Assembly (NCBI GenBank): GCA_020796225.1 | Contig: CM036756.1 | Coordinates: 44,218,398 to 44,282,397, forward strand | Reading direction: 5' to 3' | Length of the DNA: 64,000 nt | Source: Arion vulgaris | Taxonomy: Eukaryota; Mollusca; Gastropoda; Stylommatophora; Arionidae | Shown here: positions 53,510 through 64,000 of the stretch, piece by piece | Layout: each line of letters starts with the position of its first letter | How positions within the stretch are numbered: position 1 is the first letter of the stretch | Notes under the pieces: generated by a model | Databases searched by the model: none | Seen by the model: only the letters and a program-made list of their open reading frames with translations | What the model was told of the DNA's origin: nothing | Made by a program: the position numbers and the translations under genes

Positions 53510-53885
53510 GCGAAAATCATAACGATGGTGATGGGGTGTCTTAAAGAGCTGCAGGTGTGACAATAAAAGACAAAATTAGAAATGAAGAAATCAGAAGGAA
53601 ACTGGATGTGAAACCAGCCTTGCAATTCATAAAAGAACAACAGATTAAATGGTTTGGACCCCTGACAAGAATGCCAGGCATCGCCTCCCTACAGAGAGCG
53701 ACACGACAAAGTATAATGAGTACAAAGGAAGAGGAAGACCACGCAAAAGATGGAGCGGCGACATCAAGAACAGCCTTACGACAATGAATATCAGCTTACA
53801 GAGTGCCACAAACAAGCACACACAAGATCACTACGTCCCCCAACACTTAAATAAAGAAGTAGTGAAGAGAAGAAGAAGATGCTTA
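53510..53885 (+). mobile_element. LINE 3' end, family X
   Basis: VTIKDKIRNEEIRRKLDVKP, ALQFIKEQQIKWFGPLTRMP, GIASLQRATRQSIM, then shifted EYKGRGRPRKRWSGDIKNSL, TTMNISLQSATNKHTQDHYV. Ends with (GAA)n. Frame slip at about 53720. Confidence 0.9.
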
Positions 53886-54118
53886 GCCTTCAGCCCCCTG
53901 AGCCACCCCCACAAAGCAATTAAATAATTGCAGCTGGTACGTCTATTGTCATCAGTAGCAGAAGAAACATCTGATCTGACTTTGGAACTAACTATACGAG
54001 ATTAAACACCTGTAACCGGGGACTGAATTCAGTGCACTGCCTTTGCTCATAGAGACACGTCATATAATAGAAAATATATCATGCATGTTTGTTGTAAAGA
54101 ACTTCATAAAAAAGAATA
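53886..54118. other. Unassigned sequence
   Basis: Nothing recognised. Confidence 0.4.
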
Positions 54119-54700
54119 GTTCGTTCCAAAATTCGGAACATCTTTACGACCGATATAAAATCATCCACTTGACATAAATTCTTGATTTTTACATTTTATA
54201 TAGGTAACAGTGACAACCTTCCTAAAGTATTTTTCCACCCAAACCTTTAGTCTGTAAGATTTTATTATATGTTATTCCCTAAAATTACAGCGATGTTGAT
54301 ATGGTATACTTGTCGAAATTTTACAGTACGATTGTCAGTTTATCTATAGCTAGCATTTCCGTGTTCCACATGCAATTCAATGCAAGTCAAAATCGGAATC
54401 CCAGGAATTAATCAGTTCACAATGTTCCTTTACCGATGTCATTGGCGTATGCACGCAACATTTACTTTCATTTATAGAAGTGGAAGGTATCATTTGTTCA
54501 CAATGTCACCTTTTTTAAATAATATGTAATAGGATACGCCTTGGCAACCATTCGCCAATCAACCAAGCTACCTACCAATTAGTTAAACATGTATTCGTAA
54601 GGTCGTGAGATATATAAGACCGCTGGCAAAAAATCACTGGTATGCATCATGTAGATTTCGTACAAATTAAACCTAGTATGTTACAAATTTTGGAACGAAC
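54119..54700. mobile_element. MITE family R4, copy 2, 582 bp
   Basis: TIRs gttcgttccaaaatt at the left and, reversed, gttcgttccaaaatt at the right. TA precedes; TT follows. Copy 1 (14280-15016) is flanked by TA at its right end. No transposase. Confidence 0.85.
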
Positions 54701-54729
54701 TTATAATAAATATTTGTTATCTTTTAAGG

Positions 54730-54905
54730 ACTATATCAGACATGATATATTATAGAGAACACATCAGACATGTTATATTATAGAGAACACATCAGACATG
54801 TTATATTATAGAGAACACATCAGGCATGTTATATTATAAAAAACATCAGACATGATATATTATAGAGAACACATCAGACATGTTATATTATAGTTAATAT
54901 ATTAT
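54730..54905. repeat. 26-bp repeat agaacacatcagacatgtta..., 6 copies
   Basis: Diverged relative of the following T25 array (shares catcagacatgttatatta), forming its left edge up to about 55030. Confidence 0.9.
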
Positions 54906-55029
54906 ATAGTTATATAATAACGAACATATCAGACATGTTATATATTATGGACAATAGCATACATATTATGTTTTAAGGAATATGTCAAGGTATGTTTTAA
55001 AGAATATGTCAAGGTATGTTTTGTTTTAA

Positions 55030-58000
55030 GGAACATATCAGTTATTTTACAATGTGAATAGGAGGCATATTATATTACAGGCAACATATCAGTTATGTTA
55101 CAATGTGAATAGGAGGCATATTATATTACAAGGAACATATCAGTTATTTTACAATGTGAATAGAGGTATATTATATTACAGGAACATATCAGTTATGTTA
55201 CAATGTGAATAGAGGCATATTATATTACAGGAACATATCAGTTATTTTACAATGTGAATAGGAGGCATGTTATATTACAGGGAACATATCAGTTATTTTA
55301 CAAAGTGAATAGAGGCATATTATATTACAGGAACATATCAGTTATGTTACAATGTGAATAGGAGGCATGTTATATTACAGGCAACATACCAGTTATGTTA
55401 CAATGTGAATAGGAGGCATATTATATCACAGGGAACATATCAGTTATATGAACAATGTGAATAGGAGGCATATTATATTACAGGAACATATCAGTTTAGT
55501 TACAATGTGAATAGAGCATATTATATTACAGGGAACATATCAGTTATGTTACAATGAATAGGGGAGGCATATTATATTACAGGGGAAAATATCAGTTATT
55601 TTACAATCGAATAGGGGCATATTATATTACAGGAACATATCAAATTATTTTACAAGTGAATAGGAGGCTATATATATTACAAGGAACATATCAGTTATTT
55701 ACAATTTAATAGGAGGCATGTTATTTACAGGAACATATCAGTTATGTTACAATGTGAATAGAGGCATATTATATTACAGGAACATATCAGTTATGTTACA
55801 ATGTGAATAGGAGGCATGTTATATTACAGGAATATATCAGTTATGTTACAATTGAATAGGGGGCATATTATATTACAAGGAAATATCAGTTATTTTACAA
55901 TGTAATAGGAGCATATTATATTAAGGAACATATCAGTTATTTTCATGTGAATAAGGTATATTATATTACAAGGAATATATCAGTTATTTTACAATGTGAA
56001 TGGAGCATATTATATTACAGGGAACATATCGTATTTTACAATGTGAATAGAGGCATATTATATTACAAGGAACATATCAGTTATTTTACAATGTGAGGCA
56101 TATTATATTACAAGGAACATATCAGTTATTTTACAATTGAATAGGAGGATATTATATTACAGGAACATATCAGTTATTTTACAATGGAATAGGGGCATAT
56201 TATATTACAAGGAACATATCAGTTATTTTACAATGTGAATAGGAGGCATATTATATTACAAGGAACATATCAGTTATTTTACAATGTGAATAGGAGGCAT
56301 ATTATATTACAGGCAACATATCAGTTATGTTACAATGTGAATAGGAGGCATATTATATTACAAGGAACATATCAGTTATTTTACAAATGTGAATAGAGGC
56401 ATATTATATTACAGGAACATATCAGTTATTTTGCAATGTGAATAGGGGCCATATTATATACAAGGAACATATCAGTTATTTTACAATGTGAATAGAGGCA
56501 TATTATATTACAAGGAACATATCAGTTATTTTACAATTGAATGAGATATTATATTACAGGGAACATATCAGTTATTTTACAATGTGAATAGGAGGCATAT
56601 TATATTAAAGAACATATCAGTTATTTTACAATGAATAGGGGGCATATTATATTACAAGGAACATATCAGTTATTTTACAATGTGAATAGGAGGATATTAT
56701 ATTCAAGGAATATATCAGTTATGTTACAATGTGAATAGGAGCATATTATATTACAAGGAACATATCAGTTATTTTACAATGTGAATAGGAGGCATATTAT
56801 ATTACAAGGAACATATCAGTTATGTTACAATGTGAATAGGAGGCATATTATATTACAAGGAACATATCAGTTATGTTACAATGTGAATAGGAGGCATATT
56901 ATATTACAGGGAACATATCAGTTATTTTACAATGTGAATAGGAGGCATATTATATTACAGGGAACATATCAGTTATTTTACAATGTGAATAGGAGGCATA
57001 TTATATTACAAGGAACATATCAGTTATTTTACAATGTGAATAGGAGGCATATTATATTACAGGCAACATATCAGTTATTTTAAATGAATAGAGGCATATT
57101 ATATTACAAGGAACATATCAGTTATTTTACAATGTGAATAGGAGCATATTATATTAAGGAACATATCAGTTATTTTACAATTGGGAAAAGGAGGCATATT
57201 ATATTACAAGAACATATCATTATTTTACAATGTAATAGGAGGCATATTATATTACAAGGAACATATCAGTTATTTTACAATGTGAATAGGAGGCATATTA
57301 TATTACAGGAATATCAGTTATTTTATAATGAATAGGAGGCATATTATATTACATGGAACATATCAGTTATTTTACAATGTGAATAGAATATTATATTACA
57401 GGAACATATCAGTTATTTTACAATGTGAATAGGAGCATATTATATTTCAAGGAACATATCAGTTATTTTACAAGTGAATAGAGGCATATTATATTACAAG
57501 GGAAAATATCAGTTATTTTAATGTGAATAGAGGCATTATATTACAGGAACATATCGTTATTTTACAATGTGAATAGGAGGCATATTATATTACAAGGAAC
57601 ATATCAGTTATTTTACAATGTGAATAGGAGGCATATTATATTACAAGGAACATATCAGTTATTTTACAATGGAATAGAGGCATATTATATTACAGGAACA
57701 TATCAGTTATGTTACAATGTGAATAGGAGGTATATATTACAAGGAAATATCAGTTATTTTACAATGTAATAGAGGCATGTTATATTACAGGAACATATCA
57801 GTTATTTACAATGTGAATAGAGGCATATTATATTACAGGAACATATCAGTTGTGTTACAATGTGAATAGGAGGCATGTTATATTACAGAACATATCAGTT
57901 ATGTTACAATGTGAATAGGAGGTATATTATATTACAGGAACATATCAGTTATATTAAATATGAATAGGAGGCATATTATATTACAGGAACATATCAGTTA

Positions 58001-61000
58001 TGTTACAATGTGAATAGGAGCATATTATATTACAGGAACATATCAAGTTATGTTACAATGTGAATAGAGGAATATTATATTACAGGAACATATCAGTTAT
58101 TTTACAATGGAATAGAGCATATTATATTACAGGAACATATCAGTTATTTTACAATGTGAATAGAGCATATTATATTACAAGGAACATATCAGTTATTTTA
58201 CAATGTGAATAGGAGTATGTATATTACAGGAACATATCAGTTATGTTACAATGTAGAATAGAGCATATTATATTACAGGAAATATCAGTTATGTTACAAT
58301 GAATAGGAGGCATGTTATATTACAGGAACATATCATGTAGTTACAATGTGAATAGGAGGCATATATATTACAAGGAACATATCAGTTATTTTACAATGTG
58401 AATAAGGACATTATATTACAGGAACATATCAGTTATTTACAATGGAATAGGACATATTATATTACAAGAACATACAAGTTATTTACAATGTGAATAGGAG
58501 CATATTATATTACAGGAACATATCAGTTATTTTACAATGAATAGGAGGCATATTATATTACAAGGAACATATCAGTTATTTTACAATGTGAATAGGAGGC
58601 ATATTATATTACAAGGAACATATCAGTTATTTTACAATTTGAATAGAGGTGTTATATTATAGGAACATATCAGTTATTTTACAATGAATAGAGGCATATT
58701 ATATTACAAGGAACATATCATTTTTTTACAATGGAATAGGAGGCATATTATATTAAAGAACATATCAGTTATTTTACAATGTGAATAGAGGCATATTATA
58801 TTAAGGAACATATCAGTTATTTTACAAGTGAATAGGAGGCATATTATATACAAGGAACATATCGTTATTTTACAATGTGAATAGGAGGCATATTATATTA
58901 CAGGGAACATATCAGTTATTTTGCAATGTGAATAGGATGTATATTATATTACAAGAATATATCAGTTATTTTACAATGTGAATAAGGCATATTATATTAC
59001 AAGGAACATATCAGTTATTTTACAATGTGAATAGGAGACATATTATATTACAGGGAACATATCAGTTATTTTACAATGAATAGAGCATATTATATTACAA
59101 GGAACATATCAGTTATTTTACAATGTGAATAGGAGGCATATTATATTACAAGGAACATATCAGTTATTTTACAATGTGAATAGGAGGCATATTATATTAC
59201 AAGGAACATATCAGTTATGTTACAATGAATAGGAGCAAATTATATTACAAGGAACATATCAGTTATTTTACAATGTGAATAGGAGGCATATTATATTACA
59301 AGGAACATATCAGTTATGTTACAATGTGAATAGGAGGCATAATTTTATTACAAGGAACATATCAGTTATGTTACAATGTGAATAGGAGGCATATTATATT
59401 ACAGGGAACATATCAGTTATTTTACAATGTGAATAGAGCATATTATATTACAGGAACATATCAGTTATTTTACAATGTGAATAGGGGGCATATTATATTA
59501 CAGGAACATATCAGTTATTTTACAATGTAGATAGAGGCATATTATATTACAGGAACATATCAGTTATTTACAATGTGAATAGGAGACTATTATATTACAG
59601 GAACATATCAGTTATTTAAATGTGAATAGGAGGATATTATATTACAGGGAACATATCAGTTATTTTACAATGTGAATAGAGGCATATTATTACAAGGAAC
59701 ATATCAGTTATTTTACAATGTGAATAGGAGGCATATTATATTACAGGCAACATATCAGTTATGTTACAATGTGAATAGGAGGCATATTATATTACAAGGA
59801 ACATATCAGTTATTTTACAATGTGAATAGGAGGCATATTATATTACAGGCAACATATCAGTTATTTTACAATTGGGAAAAGGAGGCATATTATATTACAA
59901 GGAACATATCAGTTATTTTACAATGTGAATAGGAGACATATTATATTACAGGGAACATATCAGTTATTTTACAATGTGAATAGGAGGCATATTATATTAC
60001 AGGCAACATATCAGTTATTTTACAATGAATAGAGCATATTATATTACATGAACATATCAGTTATTTTACAATTTAATAGAGGCATATTATGTACAGGGAA
60101 AATATCAGTTATTTTACAATGGAATAGGAGGCATATTATATTACAAAGGGAAAATATCAGTTATTTTACAATGTGAATAGGAGGCATATTATATTACAAG
60201 GAACATATCAGTTATTTTACAATGTGAATAGGAGGCATATTATATTACAGGAACATATCAGTATTTTACAATGTGAATAGGAGGCATATTATATTCAAGG
60301 AAATATCAGTTTTTTACAATGTGAATAGGAGGTATATTATATTACAAGGAACATATCAGTTATTTTACAAAGTGAATAGAGGCATATTATATTACAAGGA
60401 ACATATCAGTTATGTTACAATGTGAATAGGAGGCATATTATATTACAAGGAACATATCAGTTATTTTACAATGTGAATAGGAGGCATATTATATTACAAG
60501 GAACATATCAGTTATGTTACAATGTGAATAGGAGGCATATTATATTACAAGGAACATATCAGTTATGTTACAATGTGAATAGAGCATATTTTATTACAGG
60601 AAATATCAGTTCTATCAATGTGAATAGGAGCATATTATATTACAAGGAACATATCAAGTTATATTACAATGTGAATAGGAGGCATGTTATATTACAGGAA
60701 CATATCAGTTATTTTACAATGGAATAGGAGGCATTTATATTACAGGGAACATATCAGTTATTTACAATGTGAATAGGAGGCATATTATATTACAGGAACA
60801 TATCATTATTTTACAATGTGAATAGGGGGCATATTATATTACAGAACATATCAGTTATTTTACAATGAATAGGAGCATGTTATATTACAGGAACATATCA
60901 GTTATTTTACAATGTGAATAGGAAGCATGTTATATTAGGGAATATATAGTTATTTTACAATGTAATAGGAGGTATGTTTTATTATGAGAACATATCAGTT

Positions 61001-62240
61001 ATGTTACAATGTGAATAGGAGGCATATTATATTACAGGGAACATATCAGTTATGTTACAATGTGAATAGGAGGCATGTTATATTACAGGGAACATATCAG
61101 TTATTTACAATGTGAATAAAGCAAGATATTACAGGAACATATCAGTTATTTACAATGAATAGGAGGCATGTTATATTACAGGAACATATCAGTTATTTTA
61201 CAATGTGAATAGGAAGCATATTATATTACAGGAACATATCAGTTATTTTACAATGTGAATAGGAGGCATGTTATATTACAGGGAACATATCAGTTATTTT
61301 ACAATGTGAATAGGAGGCATGTTATATTACAAGGAACATATCAGTTATGTTACAATGTGAATAGGAGGCATATTATATTACAGGGAACATATCAGTTATG
61401 TTACAATTTAATAGGAGGCATGTTATATTACGAGGAACATGTAGTTATGTTACAATGTAATAGGAAGCATGTTATATTTCAGGAACATATCAGTTATGTT
61501 ACAATGTGAATAGGAGGCATGTTATATACAGGAACATATCAGTTATTTTCAATGAATAGAGCATATTATATTATAACAACATAAACAGTTATGTTACAAT
61601 GTGAATAGGAGGCATATTATATTACAGGGAACATATCAGTTATTTTACAATGTGAATAGGAGGCATATTATATTACAGGAAATATCAGTTATGTTACAAT
61701 GTGAATAGGAGCATGTTATATTACAAGGGAAAATATCAGTTATTTTTCAGTGAATAGGAGGCATATTATATTACAGGGAACATATCAGTTATTTTACAAT
61801 GTGAATAGGAGGCATATTATATTACAAGAACATATCAATTATTTTACAATGTGAATAGAGGCATATTATATTACAAGGGACATATCAGTTTGTTACAATT
61901 GAATAGGGGGCATATTATATTACAGGAACATATCAGTTATGTTACAATGTGAATAGAGACATATTATATTACAGGAACATATCAGTTATGTTACAATGTG
62001 AATAGGAGGCATGTTATATTACAGGGAACATATCAGTTATGTTACAATTTAATAGAGGCATATTATATTACAAGGAACATATCAGTTATGTTACAATGTG
62101 AATAGGAGGCATATTATATTACAGGGAACATATCAGTTATGTTACAATGTGAATAGGAGGCATGTTATATTACAGGCAACATACCAGTTATGTTACAATG
62201 TGAATAGGAGGCATGTTATATTACAGGGAACATAGCAAAC
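55030..62240. repeat. Satellite-like array T25, 51-bp unit, about 140 copies, 7.2 kb
   Basis: Unit begins ggaacatatcagttatttta, continues caatgtgaataggaggcata and ends ttatattacaa. Two main variants (cagttatgtt, cagttatttt). Central copies have frequent single-base deletions; short stretches (56781-57083, 60422-60600) are clean and give 17-codon repeats NRRHIILQGTYQLFYNV. Diverged units flank both sides (54730-55030; 62480-62600). Confidence 0.97.
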
Positions 62241-62480
62241 AGAATCAGGGAGCATATCATATGAGGAACGTCTGACAGAATGAATTGAGGCGGCTCCCTG
62301 GCGAGATCCGTACTCATTAACGGTAGGACAATGATTTTTTCTGTCGTGGCATAATGAAAACTCCTAACTGGGAACAGCTTCCGGCGACTGCACTATCAAT
62401 ACGGCCATTACATTCCCCAGGCTCACGTCCCACCTGGGCCTCACATGATCCTAATCGATCCTACAGGCAGTAACAGCTTT
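62241..62480 (+). mobile_element. Possible SINE (family D) with unassigned sequence
   Basis: attgaggcggctccctggcgagatccg near 62285 resembles the window end (63955: attagagcggctccttcggg). Confidence 0.5.
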
Positions 62481-62984
62481 TATTCAGGTATGTTATGTTT
62501 TAAAGAACGTATAGGATAGGGCTACATTATACGGAAAATATCAAACAGGTTTTGTTATAGCTAATAAATCATATATGTTATATTGTAACCAACATATCAG
62601 ACATAATATATATATAAACAACGTAACGACGAATAAAGATCCCGACATACAAAATATTCAGTCACGTGTTATTGTTCTAACCATCTCAACAGTTCACCGC
62701 CTGCAGAGATTTAACGCGCGCCTGCTGGTTTCATCCAGATATACGATCAGACCCAACTTTGGAGGTTAGATGGATACCAATCATTGTCTGAGGCAAAGAG
62801 ATCGGTTCGTGATAAGAATATTGGTGTCTTGTTTTAATGAGGTTGAGTTAGAAAAACACGTTATTTGAAAGAGTTGAGACTTTGAAGTTCTGTCTTATTT
62901 CGTCTTCTATTTTTTCTGTTATCTTAGCACGATGTTGAAAATATTACTACAGAGGAATCAGTAAATATATTGAGCATACATTAT
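62481..62984. other. Diverged T25 units, then unassigned sequence
   Basis: tatgttatgttttaaagaac and catatcagacataatatata continue the array theme to about 62610; the rest is unassigned. Confidence 0.5.
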
Positions 62985-63240
62985 CATCATCATCATCAGG
63001 TGCCGTGCTGGCTGGCGTAGGTGATTATAGATCTCCACCAATCTCTATATCTGGTGTTTGCTATCATCTCAGATGTTGACGCTCTTCCGTACCATGAAGT
63101 CAGGCTATCCAAAATTGTATATCTTGTATCTCTTTGTCTTCCTCTTTTTGGTCTCCCCGATTTTATCGGTTGTTACAATGTGTTCTAAACTCTCTCCTTA
63201 TCACATGTCCGAAAAAAGATGACTGCCTCTTTCTTATATT
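62985..63240 (-). mobile_element. LINE C-terminal fragment, family 3
   Basis: (ATC)n = (GAT)n tail at 62985-62998; minus strand shows SLEHIVTTDKIG and PDFMVRK, collinear with 16440-16640(-). Confidence 0.8.
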
Positions 63241-63399
63241 GATGATAAGCTTACTATGTGATTGGTCATACACGTGAGGCAAAATATAAAACACGGGGAA
63301 GGAGGAAAGGGTGTGCAGTTTTATAAGTACAGGAACATAGTAAATTAACGTTTCGACCATAACGCCTTCATCAAGAAACATACACGACACCATAATTAT

Positions 63400-63935
63400 C
63401 ATCATGTGCTATGTCTGCTGATGTTGGAAATCATGGATCTCCAAAAGCAAATGTCCATGGTGCTGACTATCAGTTCTTCTTTTTGTGGTCACACTGTTAC
63501 TGAGTTGTTGCCCAGTGTCGTGGTTTTCTGTTTATGTCTTGCTTTTCTGGTGGCTTGGGTGATTGTTATTTTTGCTTTATGACATGATTCTGCTATGCCA
63601 TCTAACCATCTTTTTCGTGGTCTTCCTCTAGCCTTCTTTCCTGATGTTCTGTTGCTGAAGACTATACGGCTAAGTTTTGTTGCATTCTTATTAAGTTGCG
63701 GAACCACTTCATTCTTTGTTTCTCAATGTAATTCAAGCAAAGTCCTGTCCCAACTTTCTTTCTTATGCTGATGTTAGTGATTCTGTCTTTTCTGGTGTTG
63801 TTGGTAACTTTCTTAGGCACCCATTTCACATGTGGTTATTTTCTGCGATTGTGATTTGTTCATTGTCCATGTTTGGTCTTGGTGACACAAAGTAGGCATG
63901 AAAGTGCTGTTGATCATCTGTTGTTTAGCTGTCAA
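63400..63935 (-). mobile_element. LINE RT C-terminus, family X related
   Basis: Minus strand: STFMPTLCHQDQTWTMNKSQ, SQKITTCEMG, then GKKARGRPRKRWLDGIAESC, HKAKITITQATRKARHKQKT. The CHQDQTW/ITTCEM block parallels CYQCQTW/ITTEM. Confidence 0.85.
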
Positions 63936-64000
63936 GTAGCGTCTGCCGAATGGATTAGAGCGGCTCCTTCGGGAGACCGTGTTCACACCACGGTAAGGCC
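63936..64000 (+). mobile_element. tRNA-like SINE start (family D), cut by window end
   Basis: gaatggattagagcggctcc (box-A-like) and accgtgttcacaccacggt (box-B-like). Confidence 0.5.

Noticed and set aside
55030..62240. Several frames with NRRHIILQGTYQLFYNV repeats
   Set aside because: 51-bp array; the frames break wherever copies have one-base slips, and there is no promoter or splice context.
55030..62240. CRISPR array (regular repeats of similar length)
   Set aside because: Units are directly abutting, with no unique spacers; eukaryotic context; no cas genes.

Overview
The window is animal nuclear DNA, most likely from a lophotrochozoan and probably a mollusc. It has GT-AG introns, truncated non-LTR retrotransposons, tRNA-derived SINEs, TA-flanked and 8-bp-TSD MITEs, and very large minisatellites. 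Nothing bacterial, phage or organellar was seen. The mollusc call is inference: it rests on the style of the LINE C-termini and on CHST15-like sulfotransferases being a large family in molluscs. The species cannot be named from the sequence.

One host gene is supported. It runs on the + strand from before the window to about 32,661 and encodes a CHST15-like (N-acetylgalactosamine 4-sulfate 6-O-sulfotransferase family) enzyme. Five exons (856-990, 5960-6116, 9336-9492, 19115-19262, 32492-32661) join in compatible phase. They give the C-terminal part of the sulfotransferase domain, including the TGDAS...LWSNDDWW block, the 3'-PAPS-type RNPTDRLYS motif, and the LEDYS and FYRP...LAKLL C-terminal signatures. 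The N-terminus (signal anchor and 5'-PSB loop) lies upstream of the window. The last exon carries two compensating frameshifts, so the copy is either decaying or has consensus errors.

The introns are filled by private tandem arrays, several of which abut exons: 30 bp before exon A, 31 bp after it, 46 bp up to exon B, 55 bp starting at the donor of exon B, 59 bp before exon C, 68 bp, 59 bp after exon D, 49 bp and 25 bp. LINE tails, SINEs and MITEs lie between them.

From 32.7 kb to the end no host gene was recognised. This half is a mosaic of minisatellites (59, 52, 39, 26, 12, 25, 42, 26 and 51 bp units, the last about 7.2 kb long), LINE fragments, a 1.7-kb non-autonomous hAT-like element with perfect 8-bp TSDs inside a LINE, a second hAT copy with another MITE nested inside it, and three copies of a TA-flanked MITE.

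The most interesting pattern is that at least four arrays have units visibly cut from transposable elements or their tails: 25 bp from inside a SINE, 12 bp from a SINE tail, 52 bp from a LINE 3' end and 42 bp from a LINE reverse-transcriptase segment. A fifth (55 bp) begins at an exon's 5' splice site and carries about 16 decoy donors. Tandem amplification seems to act on whatever sequence is available. Clusters of one-base deletions inside otherwise perfect arrays suggest patches of poor consensus, which matters for reading the last exon. All family assignments are from reading the translated sequence; no database search was run.
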